Shown here piece after piece: positions 8,337 to 16,726 of a stretch of DNA of 64,000 nucleotides. Below the pieces are notes generated by a model. It saw only the letters and a program-made list of their open reading frames with translations, was not told the origin of the DNA and ran no database searches. How positions within the stretch are numbered: the first letter of the stretch is position 1; every line of letters begins with the position of its first letter. This DNA is from Psychroflexus sp. ALD_RP9 (lineage in GTDB: Bacteria > Bacteroidota > Bacteroidia > Flavobacteriales > Flavobacteriaceae): positions 2,170,001 to 2,234,000 of the forward strand of contig NZ_CP062973.1 of assembly GCF_017311165.1 (NCBI RefSeq), given 5' to 3'. The position numbers and the translations under genes are program-made.

Positions 8337-10865
8337 CTAAAACGGATAATTGATTCCAAAATTATAAATGACATTACTGAAGTTGTAATTTTTAAACCAT
8401 TTTTGATCGACGTTTCCAGGGTTGTAAGTTTTAAATCCTAAATCGACCCGAAGTACAAAAAAGCTTAAATCATAACGTAAACCAAATCCTGATGCAATAG
8501 ATAAATCTTTCAAATCTTCTAAACCATCAAATCGTGCATCTGGGTCGTTAACATTATCTAGTGCATTCCAGATATTACCAGCGTCTACAAAAAATGCAGA
8601 ATTTAAATTTCCAAATAAATTAAAGCGAAATTCAGCATTAAAGGCAAGCTTAAAGTTTGCTTCATTAAATTCGTTGATGCCATTGGTTTTACCAGGCCCT
8701 AAATCGTATGGTCTCCAACCGCGATTGTCATTAGGACCACCAGCAAAAAAACTTTTTGCAAAGGGAATTGAGTTACTGTTCCCTAAAGGTATGGCAATCC
8801 CTGCAAAAGCTCTAGTGGCTAAAATTTTTCCATCGTCAAAATCCCAATGTTTAATGAAACTAAGTTCAGGTTTTATATATTGAGAAAATTGAACATTAAA
8901 AAGATCATAATTACCGTTTTGATTTTCATTTAAGTTCAGTGGTTGTGCTAGTAATGACAATAAATTACCAGATAATTCAATTCTTGCCCTAAATTGTGAA
9001 AAATCATTATCATAAATACTTTTCTTAGAACTGAAGTTATAGGTGTAGTTTGATGCTACAATTAAGTTGTTTTCAGTTAATCGTTCCTGCCGTTCTATAA
9101 TTGCATTCGCATCTGTTAATTCTTCAGCTGTTAACGAAATTTGTTCAGATTCTATTAATGAAATAAATTGATTGGTACCTGAAGGAATTAATAAATCACC
9201 AGAATCGCTGAATAATTCATTTGAAACTTGAGCAGAATTAGTTTGTGCAATCGTATTGAGTTGTTGAAATGAGTTATTAAAGACGTTAAAGTAATTTTGG
9301 ATATTCAAATGATTTACAAACTGAACATTAATAAGGTCAATGTTATTAGTTATATTCTTTTTTGGTTTCCAGTTAATACTATAAGTTAGGTTGAAGTTCC
9401 TCCGGTCGAGACCAATGTTTTTTTGAGAGCTAAAACCAAGACTATAACTTGTAAAAGGAGACATATCACTTTTTATAAATCGATCTGTATTGAATGGAAA
9501 TATAATTCTTGGAAAGCTTAATCTCAAATCAAAACCATACTCAAAAATATCAAAAAACTGATCGTCCTGAGAGGCATCTTTAGATGAGCCAAAATTTCCA
9601 CGACCCGATAATTCAAGTGTTTCAGCATTTTTAAACAAGTTTCTTGCAAGTAAAGAACCGTTAAAACCGATCCCAAATTCTTGAATATTGCTCTGTGAAG
9701 CATTGGTCTGAAGGTTAAGTGAGAAACGTTTTTTAGGTGTTAAAAATATATTAGATATTAGTTTAGTTGAATCTTCAGGGTCAACGACGTACTGAATATT
9801 TGGATATTTAAATATTCTTGTATTGTAAATTCTATTGTAGGTTTTACTATTTTGGTTATCACTGTAAAGCTGGTCTTTTTCAATAAAAATTAAATCAGAC
9901 AAAACTTCTGGCCTGACATTTACTTTTTTTCCAAAACTGTAAAAATTATAATTTTTAAAGCTTATACTATCTTGAACCCTTTGTGTGTTAATGTTATTTT
10001 TTAAATCTGTAATAACATTTACTTCAGCGATTTTATAAGCGGTAAAATCAATTTTAACAGTGGTGTCGGTTAATCGTTTATTTCGGTTATCAATAACAAG
10101 TTCGAGGTTAATTTTATGGTCTGTATTTATTGTATCTGCATAATAGCTGATATAATCTTGTTCAAAATTATAATAACCATGATTTCTTAGGTAGTTTGTA
10201 ATTCGATTACGTTCCTTTTCAAAATTTTCAGTAACGAAAGGTTCATTTAATTTTATAAAAGACTTTTGTTTAGTCTTATTAATTATTGAGTCTATACTTG
10301 GTGTTGCAATACGTTGTGAAATTGAGTCTATAATGGTGACTTGACCAGGTTTTATTTGATAACTAATTTTCGCTGTTTGGTTAACGGAGTCTCGTTGTAT
10401 ATCATGACTAATTTTGGCTTCAAAAAATCCATGATTCCAGTACCAAGCTTTCAGTTTATCTTCAGAGTCTAAAACTAAATCTTGGTCAAGTTTAACCGGA
10501 GGTTCACCAGATTTTTGAATCCCTTTATTCAGGTTGATATAAGAGTCTCTAAGCTTATCTAATTGTTTCTGTGAAAGCCATTTAACTAAACGTTCTTTTC
10601 GCTTAGGCTTGTTGTTTAACCAGCGATTAAAATCATCTTCAGGTTTTTGTTTTGCTAAATTATAAATATGGAGTTTTAATGGTATTCCAAAAATTTTAGA
10701 GTTAGGCTTAGTTAAGGTATATTTATTTAATCGGGATTTAAATTCAGTAGTGGTGTCTAATTCTATAACAGACGATTTTATTAAAAATTCATTTTTTTCC
10801 AGATGTTTGATTGAATTACAAGCTGAAAAAAAAATCAATATGAATAGAATTGATATTTTTGTCAT
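8337..10865 (-). CDS. tamL: TamL-like BamA/TamA-family outer-membrane lipoprotein
   Basis: An Omp85-superfamily protein for outer-membrane biogenesis. The chosen ATG (10865) gives 842 residues beginning MTKISILF, a lipoprotein signal with lipobox FFSAC (Cys16). An ATG at 10889 is also possible; a longer TTG start at 10910 would overlap the divergent gene and is unlikely. The N-terminal half has POTRA-like repeats (e.g. DKLKAWYWNHGFFEAKI, ERNRITNYLRNHGYYNF), and the C-terminal half is a barrel with AGGPNDNRGWRPYDLGPG, the substrate-loop region seen in this superfamily, ending in aromatic F. TamL is the Bacteroidota lipoprotein counterpart of TamA, normally working with TamB. The tamL name rests on lipobox plus architecture. 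Confidence 0.85.
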   Translation of the reverse strand: MTKISILFILIFFSACNSIKHLEKNEFLIKSSVIELDTTTEFKSRLNKYTLTKPNSKIFGIPLKLHIYNLAKQKPEDDFNRWLNNKPKRKERLVKWLSQKQLDKLRDSYINLNKGIQKSGEPPVKLDQDLVLDSEDKLKAWYWNHGFFEAKISHDIQRDSVNQTAKISYQIKPGQVTIIDSISQRIATPSIDSIINKTKQKSFIKLNEPFVTENFEKERNRITNYLRNHGYYNFEQDYISYYADTINTDHKINLELVIDNRNKRLTDTTVKIDFTAYKIAEVNVITDLKNNINTQRVQDSISFKNYNFYSFGKKVNVRPEVLSDLIFIEKDQLYSDNQNSKTYNRIYNTRIFKYPNIQYVVDPEDSTKLISNIFLTPKKRFSLNLQTNASQSNIQEFGIGFNGSLLARNLFKNAETLELSGRGNFGSSKDASQDDQFFDIFEYGFDLRLSFPRIIFPFNTDRFIKSDMSPFTSYSLGFSSQKNIGLDRRNFNLTYSINWKPKKNITNNIDLINVQFVNHLNIQNYFNVFNNSFQQLNTIAQTNSAQVSNELFSDSGDLLIPSGTNQFISLIESEQISLTAEELTDANAIIERQERLTENNLIVASNYTYNFSSKKSIYDNDFSQFRARIELSGNLLSLLAQPLNLNENQNGNYDLFNVQFSQYIKPELSFIKHWDFDDGKILATRAFAGIAIPLGNSNSIPFAKSFFAGGPNDNRGWRPYDLGPGKTNGINEFNEANFKLAFNAEFRFNLFGNLNSAFFVDAGNIWNALDNVNDPDARFDGLEDLKDLSIASGFGLRYDLSFFVLRVDLGFKTYNPGNVDQKWFKNYNFSNVIYNFGINYPF
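10854..10861 (+). promoter_or_regulatory. Putative -7 element of the trmH-like gene inside tamL
   Basis: TATTTTTG at 10854-10861 matches TAnnTTTG and lies 31 bases before the plus-strand methyltransferase ATG at 10893. If used, the promoter sits within the signal-peptide codons of the divergent tamL gene. Confidence 0.35.
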
Positions 10866-10892
10866 CGTATTCACAGTAAATGATTTCATTTT

Positions 10893-11633
10893 ATGCTTAG
10901 TAAAAGTCAAATTAAATTAGTTAATAGTTTAAAACATAAAAAATTTAGGCAAAAACACCAATTATTTATTGTTGAAGGCGTAAAAGTAATCAAAGAAATT
11001 TTAAAAAGTAACTTAGAAGTTGAAGCTTTATTTGCAACAGTTGACTTATTCTCATTTAATTCAGAAAACTTTTATTTAATATCAGAAACTGACTTAGCCA
11101 AAATCAGTGCTTTGTCAACACCTCAAGTTGCCTTAGCTTTAGTTAAAATTCCTAATAAGAAGATAAATGTTCATCAACAAAAGAGCTTAACTGTTGCTTT
11201 AGATGGTGTTCGAGATCCAGGTAATTTAGGAACAATAATTCGTTTGTGTGATTGGTTTAATGTTTCAACTTTAATTTGTTCTCCCGATACTGTAGATTGT
11301 TATAACCCTAAGGTTGTACAAGCAACAATGGGTTCTTTAGCGCGAATTGATGTTGTTTATGAAGATTTAAAACAAGTTTTAACTCAAACCAATTTACCGA
11401 TCTATGGCGCTTTTATGGAAGCTAAATCTATTTACACAAGTCATTTAAAGCCAAATGGAATTTTAGTTATGGGAAACGAGGCTAATGGTATTTCTAATGA
11501 AATAGAAAATTTAATTACTCATAAAATTAGTATTCCTAAGTTTGGTTCTGCTGAGGTCGAGAGCTTAAATGTTGCCACAGCTACATCAATTATGTTAAGT
11601 GAGTTTAAGCGAGGTCAATTTATTGAAAAGTGA
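10893..11633 (+). CDS. SpoU/TrmH-family RNA 2'-O-ribose methyltransferase
   Basis: A 246-residue SPOUT methyltransferase using S-adenosylmethionine. An N-terminal substrate-binding part (FIVEGVKVIKEIL) precedes the trefoil-knot domain with its three motifs: DGVRDPGNLGTIIRLCDWF, ILVMGNEANGIS and SLNVATATSIMLSEF. The target (23S rRNA or tRNA) cannot be deduced. The gene starts divergently within 30 bases of tamL and its last 14 bases overlap the convergent porT 3' end, so it is tightly wedged between two envelope genes. Confidence 0.9.
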   Translation: MLSKSQIKLVNSLKHKKFRQKHQLFIVEGVKVIKEILKSNLEVEALFATVDLFSFNSENFYLISETDLAKISALSTPQVALALVKIPNKKINVHQQKSLTVALDGVRDPGNLGTIIRLCDWFNVSTLICSPDTVDCYNPKVVQATMGSLARIDVVYEDLKQVLTQTNLPIYGAFMEAKSIYTSHLKPNGILVMGNEANGISNEIENLITHKISIPKFGSAEVESLNVATATSIMLSEFKRGQFIEK

Positions 11634-12312
11634 AGTTAATAAAAATACCTCTGGATTTCATATGTGCAATGTTTGAAGTCCAAGGACTGTTAGGGTCATT
11701 ATCTCTCACTAATTCATCAGTTAATCCAAAAACACCGCGAATAGACGGTGAAAATTTAAAATATTCTAGATAAAAGTCAATACCAAAACCAACTTCTAGG
11801 TTTACAACATTTGTTTTCATTCTAAATTCTCCAGCGCTATTGTCGTCTGGATTGTCTTCATTACTAGATAAATTATGAGATATTGAGGCACCACCGACTA
11901 AAAAGGGTTTGAAGTTATTAATTCGCTTTGAAGAAAATTTTATGAGTAACGGTATGTGAACATAAGATGACTTTACTTCTCTAGTTGCCTCAAATTCTTC
12001 ACTAAATCCTGGAAACGCCAAAGTTCTATTGGCAAAAGCAACGCCAGGCTCAAGTCGTAAATCTATGTAATCGTTGATTCTTAAATTTCCAACTAAACCA
12101 ACATTAAATCCCATATTTCTAGTCACTAGAACTTCAGCATTAATCTCTTTGTAGCGGGTATTAAATCCATAATTATTAAAACCAAGATAATAGCCCCAAG
12201 ACCAACGCTTTTTATCTATATTTTCTCGATTTAAAACACGTTCTTTCGAAAATAACTGTGCTTGAGATTGGTAAGTAAAACATACTATAAGTACAAATAA
12301 TAACTTCTTCAT
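11620..12312 (-). CDS. porT: Type IX secretion/gliding protein PorT (outer-membrane beta-barrel)
   Basis: The 230-residue protein has a signal peptide (MKKLLFVLIVCFTYQSQAQ) followed by alternating barrel strands. SWGYYLGFNNYGFNTRYK, RLEPGVAFANRTLAFPG and VNLEVGFGIDFYLEYFKFSPSI resemble PorT-family barrels, and it ends in FINFTFQ. PorT is required for the type IX secretion system in Porphyromonas and gliding flavobacteria (SprT). It follows ubiE after 5 bases, an arrangement I recall from other flavobacteria. Substrates of this system occur in the window (endonuclease at 36642). Main uncertainty is confusion with other small OmpA-like barrels. Confidence 0.8.
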   Translation of the reverse strand: MKKLLFVLIVCFTYQSQAQLFSKERVLNRENIDKKRWSWGYYLGFNNYGFNTRYKEINAEVLVTRNMGFNVGLVGNLRINDYIDLRLEPGVAFANRTLAFPGFSEEFEATREVKSSYVHIPLLIKFSSKRINNFKPFLVGGASISHNLSSNEDNPDDNSAGEFRMKTNVVNLEVGFGIDFYLEYFKFSPSIRGVFGLTDELVRDNDPNSPWTSNIAHMKSRGIFINFTFQ

Positions 12313-12317
12313 GAAAA

Positions 12318-13046
12318 TTATTTTGATGCTGTATAAATTGTTGCTGCCCCGAAAGTTTGAGGCTTAAATTCTACATTTGTAAACCCGTTTTTTTCTAAAA
12401 TATTGCATAATTTCTTACCGTATGGAAATTTAGATGCGCTTTCGCTTAAATATTGATACGCACTTTTGTCTTTAGAAAACAATCGGCCAATCATTGGTAA
12501 AATAAATTTTGTGTAAACAGCATAACCTTGTTTAAATGGAAATTTACTTGGGACAGAAGTTTCTAAAATCACAAAAACCCCATTTTTTCTTAATACTCGT
12601 TGAATTTCAGATAAGCCTTTATCTAAATTTTCAAAATTTCTAACACCAAAAGCAACCGTAATAGCATCAAAACTATTATCGCTGTATGGCAGTTTTTCAG
12701 AATCGGCTTGTACCATTTCAATCCGATCTTGTAATTTTTTCTGATTAATTTTTTGTTGCCCGACACTTAACATTCCAGCTGAAATATCTAATCCTACAAT
12801 TTTTTCAGCTTCAGAATCAGCAAGAGCAATTGCAAGGTCACCCGTGCCAGTAGCAATATCTAAAATGCTTTTCGGTTTAGAGTCTTTTACTATTTTGATT
12901 ACTTTTTTACGCCAAGCTAAATCTGTACCAAATGAAATTACTCTATTTAAATCGTCATATCCAGTTGAAATATTATCAAACATTTGTTCAACCTGCTGCT
13001 TTTTCTTTAACTCAGAATTTTTATAAGGTTTTACTTCTTTTGCCAT
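12318..13046 (-). CDS. ubiE: Demethylmenaquinone methyltransferase UbiE/MenG
   Basis: This SAM-dependent C-methyltransferase makes menaquinone, the main quinone in Bacteroidota, from its demethyl form. The chosen ATG (13046) gives 242 residues starting MAKEVKPYKN; a longer in-frame ATG at 13112 would add 22 residues unlike the family. Motifs seen are YDDLNRVISFGTDLAWR, the SAM-binding DIATGTGDLAIALA, VAFGVRNFENLDKGL and the C-terminal FGAATIYTASK. porT follows 5 bases downstream, so the two are cotranscribed. The NDH-2 gene at 53968 is a likely user of the quinone. Confidence 0.93.
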   Translation of the reverse strand: MAKEVKPYKNSELKKKQQVEQMFDNISTGYDDLNRVISFGTDLAWRKKVIKIVKDSKPKSILDIATGTGDLAIALADSEAEKIVGLDISAGMLSVGQQKINQKKLQDRIEMVQADSEKLPYSDNSFDAITVAFGVRNFENLDKGLSEIQRVLRKNGVFVILETSVPSKFPFKQGYAVYTKFILPMIGRLFSKDKSAYQYLSESASKFPYGKKLCNILEKNGFTNVEFKPQTFGAATIYTASK

Positions 13047-13142
13047 CAAGACTTTTTCTGCAAAGATAATTTTTAAATACAATCTAAATATTTTATACTT
13101 TAATTTTCTCATTCTCTTAATAATATCTGTTAAATTTGCTGT

Positions 13143-14492
13143 ATGAAAATATTAATTGCAGGAGCAGGAGAAGTTGGTTATCATCTTGCTAAGCTTTTCT
13201 CTTACGAATCTCATGATATAACATTAATCGATGTAGACGAAGAACGTTTAGCTTATGCTGATAAGCATCTAGATATTAGAACATTAGAAGGCGATGCTAC
13301 CTCACCAACCAAATTGATAGAAGCCAATGTTGAAGTTACCGATTTGGTAATTTCTGTAACTTCAAACCAATCAATAAACATTACAGTTTGTGTGTTTTCT
13401 AAACAATTAGGTTGTAAGCGAACAGTCTCTCGTGTTTCAAACGACGACTTGATTAAAAATAAAGATCGCTTAGATATCAAGAGTTTAGGTATCGATGAGG
13501 TTATTTCACCTGAAGCTTTAGCTGCCGAAGAAATGCACTTATTGTTAAACCAATCAGGTTTTACAGATACCTTCGAGTTTGAAAATGGCGCTTTAAAAAT
13601 GATAGGTTTAACCTTACGATCTAAAGCAGCATTTATAGGTAAAACTGTACAAGAAGCTGCTAAAGTTTATCCAGGTATTCATTTTGTGCCAATAGCCATG
13701 CAGCGTTTTGGTACTCAATATACTATTATACCACGAGGCGATACTGAGTTTAAACGTGGAGATCGTGTGTATTTTGTCACCGACGACGAAGGTCTTGAAG
13801 AGCTTTATAAACTAACAGGAGCTGAAAAAAGAGTTATAAAAAATGTTATGATTTTAGGCGGTAGTAATATTGGCCGAACTTTAGCAAGCCAATTGAGCAC
13901 CAATAATTATAACGTGAAGCTAATTGAAAAAAATGATAAAAAGGCTTTACAAATTGCTGACAGCCTTCCTAATATATTAGTTATTAATGAAGATGGCAGA
14001 AACGTTGGACTACTTGAAGAGGAAAATATTGAAAAGATGGATGCTTTTATCGCAGTTACCGAAAACTCTGAAACAAATATCATGTCTTGCTTGGTAGCTA
14101 ATACTAAAAACGTTAAAAAAACAATCGCTTTAGTTGAAAATATGGATTATTTTCAACTGAGCCATAACATTGGCATTAACTCTTTAGTCAATAAAAAACT
14201 TATCGCTGCTAATAATATTTTTAGATACATTCGTAAAGGAGATTTAGTGGCTATGACAAAGCTTAATAACATGAATGCAGAGTTAATGGAGTTTAAGGTA
14301 AAGTCGACTTCCTTAGTTTGCGGAAATAGCATTGCTGAAATTGATTTTCCACGAACAGCTGTTGTTGGTGGTGTTATAAGAAATGGTAAAGGAGAAATAG
14401 CACTTGGTGATTTTGTGGTTAAAGAAGATGACCATGTCGTGGTTTGCTGCTTACCAAAATCTATTAAACGTGTAGAAAAGCTTTTTTGTTAA
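13143..14492 (+). CDS. trkA: Trk potassium uptake regulatory subunit TrkA
   Basis: The 449-residue cytoplasmic NAD(H)-binding protein gates the TrkH potassium channel. It has two RCK units, each with an N-terminal Rossmann domain (GAGEVGYHLA at about 6-15; ILGGSNIGRTLA at about 237-248) and a C-terminal TrkA-C domain (FKRGDRVYFVTDDE; LGDFVVKEDDHVVVCCL). The double-unit length is typical of the TrkA that pairs with TrkH. The stop overlaps the trkH start by one base (TAATG), so translation is coupled. Confidence 0.95.
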   Translation: MKILIAGAGEVGYHLAKLFSYESHDITLIDVDEERLAYADKHLDIRTLEGDATSPTKLIEANVEVTDLVISVTSNQSINITVCVFSKQLGCKRTVSRVSNDDLIKNKDRLDIKSLGIDEVISPEALAAEEMHLLLNQSGFTDTFEFENGALKMIGLTLRSKAAFIGKTVQEAAKVYPGIHFVPIAMQRFGTQYTIIPRGDTEFKRGDRVYFVTDDEGLEELYKLTGAEKRVIKNVMILGGSNIGRTLASQLSTNNYNVKLIEKNDKKALQIADSLPNILVINEDGRNVGLLEEENIEKMDAFIAVTENSETNIMSCLVANTKNVKKTIALVENMDYFQLSHNIGINSLVNKKLIAANNIFRYIRKGDLVAMTKLNNMNAELMEFKVKSTSLVCGNSIAEIDFPRTAVVGGVIRNGKGEIALGDFVVKEDDHVVVCCLPKSIKRVEKLFC

Positions 14493-15988
14493 TGTATTCT
14501 ATTAATTACAAAATAGTTTTTCATACTTTAGGATTAATCCTAATTTTTAATGGTGCCTTTATGTTAATTCCAACATTAACAAGTTGGTATTATGGCGAGG
14601 CAGAAACTTTAGGGATTGCTTCAGCAGCTATTACTACATTATTTGTAGGCTTTTTAATAATGTTTGTAACGCGCTTTCACGACAAATCAATTCAGCAGAA
14701 AGAAGGTTATTTAATAGTGACTTTCAGTTGGATTTTCATGGTAATTAGTGGTATGTTACCTTATATTTTCACGAAATCAATTCCACAAATTACTGATGCA
14801 TTTTTTGAAACAATGTCGGGTTATACCACCACAGGATCATCAATACTAAGTGATATAGAAGTTTTACCTAAGGGTATTTTACTTTGGCGAAGCTTAACAC
14901 ATTGGATTGGTGGTATGGGAATAATAGTCTTAGCGGTTGCAATTTTTCCCTTATTCGGAATTGGCGGAATGCAGCTATTTTCTGCTGAAGCACCAGGTCC
15001 AAGTGCAGATAAATTGAAGCCCAGAATAGCAGATACAGCTAAAAGATTGTGGTTAATTTATCTAGGTTACACAATTGTTGAAGCTATTTTACTCAATATA
15101 GCTGGCATGACACTTTTTGATGCGGTTAATCATGCATTAAGCACATTATCAACTGGAGGTTTTTCTACCAAAAATGAAAGTTTAGCTTATTGGAATGATC
15201 AGCCAATGATTCAATACATTATCATATTATTTATGTTTTTAGCAGGTACCAACTTTGTTGTGAGTTACTATGGATTTAAATTGAATTTTAAAAAAGTATT
15301 GGCTAATGAAGAATTTAAAGTTTTTACAATTTTTGTTAGTGTTTTTACAATTTTAGCGACATTATTAATTTATTTTCAAGCTGATGTAAGCTTGTCTTCA
15401 GTTCATCATCCTGAAGTTCTTGGTGCTTTTGAAAGTGCTTTCAGGCATGCTATTTTCCAAGTTTTGGCTATTATAACCACAACTGGATTTGTCTCTGCTG
15501 ACTATACAATGTGGGTGCCATTTTTAACAGTAATGTTTTTTGGTTTATTTTTTCTTGGTGGCTCTGCTGGTTCTACCTCAGGTGGCGTTAAAGTTGTAAG
15601 ACACCTTATTATGATTAAAAATGGAATACTCGAATTTAAACGAATATTGCATCCCAATGCTGTTTTACCTGTAAGGTATGCTAAACGTGCTGTTAATTCT
15701 CAAATTGTATATAATATTCTAGGTTTTTTCATCTTGTATATGCTCTCGTTTATCATTGGAGCTGTTGTGCTTGGTGCTTTAGGTCTAAACCTTGAAACTG
15801 CTATTGGAGGTGCTGCATCTTCACTTGGTAATGTAGGGCCAGCTTTTGGTAAACTAGGACCTGTTGACAATTACTCAGCCTTACCAAGCGCAGCTAAATG
15901 GTGGTGTAGCTTCTTGATGCTTATTGGCAGATTAGAATTATTTACCGTACTTATTATACTAACACCATTTTTTTGGCGTGATCGATAA
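14492..15988 (+). CDS. trkH: Trk potassium transporter membrane subunit TrkH
   Basis: The 498-residue inner-membrane K+ translocating subunit has about ten hydrophobic segments and the four pore-loop selectivity motifs: SGYTTTGSSIL near 105, ALSTLSTGGFSTK near 215, ITTTGFVSADY near 330 and AASSLGNVGPAFG near 435. The GSAGSTSGGVKV segment precedes the last module. Start set at the ATG at 14492 that overlaps the trkA stop, not an in-frame TTG two codons earlier. Acts with TrkA encoded immediately upstream. Confidence 0.95.
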   Translation: MYSINYKIVFHTLGLILIFNGAFMLIPTLTSWYYGEAETLGIASAAITTLFVGFLIMFVTRFHDKSIQQKEGYLIVTFSWIFMVISGMLPYIFTKSIPQITDAFFETMSGYTTTGSSILSDIEVLPKGILLWRSLTHWIGGMGIIVLAVAIFPLFGIGGMQLFSAEAPGPSADKLKPRIADTAKRLWLIYLGYTIVEAILLNIAGMTLFDAVNHALSTLSTGGFSTKNESLAYWNDQPMIQYIIILFMFLAGTNFVVSYYGFKLNFKKVLANEEFKVFTIFVSVFTILATLLIYFQADVSLSSVHHPEVLGAFESAFRHAIFQVLAIITTTGFVSADYTMWVPFLTVMFFGLFFLGGSAGSTSGGVKVVRHLIMIKNGILEFKRILHPNAVLPVRYAKRAVNSQIVYNILGFFILYMLSFIIGAVVLGALGLNLETAIGGAASSLGNVGPAFGKLGPVDNYSALPSAAKWWCSFLMLIGRLELFTVLIILTPFFWRDR

Positions 15989-16029
15989 CAATGTCTCTAT
16001 AGATTTTTTCAAAATTTGAATACTAAAGT

Positions 16030-16350
16030 ATGAGTTTCGGTGCTGGACATACACAAGATATGATTAATCGTATAAAGCAAAACAAAGCTCAACTTTTGTC
16101 TAAGCGAAAAAAATTTAGAGAAAATAATCGAGAGGGAATTTACATCAACGATAAAAAAACAAAAGGATTAAATTCAAAACCAATTTCTAAAAAGAAACTA
16201 ATTGAAATTAAAAAGGAAATTCGTAAAACTGCAAAAAAAAATTATAAACGAGAAATAATTATTTATATAATTTTGTTTGCCAGTATTCTCGTTTTATTAC
16301 TAAGTCTATTGTTGTGGTTAAATGAATCGCCAACAGTTCTTTATGATTAA
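16030..16350 (+). CDS. Small lysine-rich protein with C-terminal membrane anchor
   Basis: A 106-residue protein I do not recognise. It begins MSFGAGHTQDMINRIKQNKAQLL, a pattern I recall from conserved flavobacterial hypotheticals. It then has a long basic cytoplasmic part (about 12 to 80, very rich in Lys and Arg) and a single C-terminal membrane helix (IIIYIILFASILVLLLSLLLWL). It looks like a tail-anchored protein with a nucleic-acid- or lipid-interacting basic region. It lies 41 bases after trkH and its stop abuts that of the convergent next gene. Function unknown. Confidence 0.7.
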   Translation: MSFGAGHTQDMINRIKQNKAQLLSKRKKFRENNREGIYINDKKTKGLNSKPISKKKLIEIKKEIRKTAKKNYKREIIIYIILFASILVLLLSLLLWLNESPTVLYD

Positions 16351-16701
16351 TTATCCAAAAAAGCAGGCGTGTTCATCTTGTTTTAAAACTTCTATAATTT
16401 TGTCTATTCGATTTGATTCTGGAAAGGGTTGATATAACTCCCATTTTCCATTAGAGCGCATCCAATAGAGCTTCCAGATTTGTTTGGATTTAATGAATTG
16501 GATTTTAGCAAATTCAAATCGTTCTTTAGTATCTGGATTTCTCCAGTTTGGTCTAACTTGAAATAGTTTGAATACCTTGTTTGTAAAAGTATAGTTAATA
16601 TCAACTTCTTTTCTAATCTCAGGATCTTCAGGCCTAATTGATTCAATATAATCTTTGACTAAAGATTCATTGATGTCTATGATATCATCTTTATTATACA
16701 T
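16351..16701 (-). CDS. DUF3024-like small protein
   Basis: A 116-residue soluble protein. The central and C-terminal pattern FKLFQVRPNWRNPDTKERFEF, then KIQFIKSKQIWKLYWMRSNGKWELY, resembles the DUF3024 family, which has tryptophan-rich W-LYW-R-GKW-Y spacing. There is no signal peptide or known catalytic motif. It lies 25 bases downstream of the 485-residue unknown on the same strand and may be cotranscribed with it. Function is unknown; assignment to DUF3024 is by motif memory. Confidence 0.65.
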   Translation of the reverse strand: MYNKDDIIDINESLVKDYIESIRPEDPEIRKEVDINYTFTNKVFKLFQVRPNWRNPDTKERFEFAKIQFIKSKQIWKLYWMRSNGKWELYQPFPESNRIDKIIEVLKQDEHACFFG

Positions 16702-16726
16702 TTATTTAATTGAATTTATAAATCCT

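Noticed and set aside
13131..13138. TAAATTTG resembling a -7 box before trkA
   Set aside because: It ends only 4 bases before the trkA ATG, so transcription would begin inside the coding sequence; probably chance.
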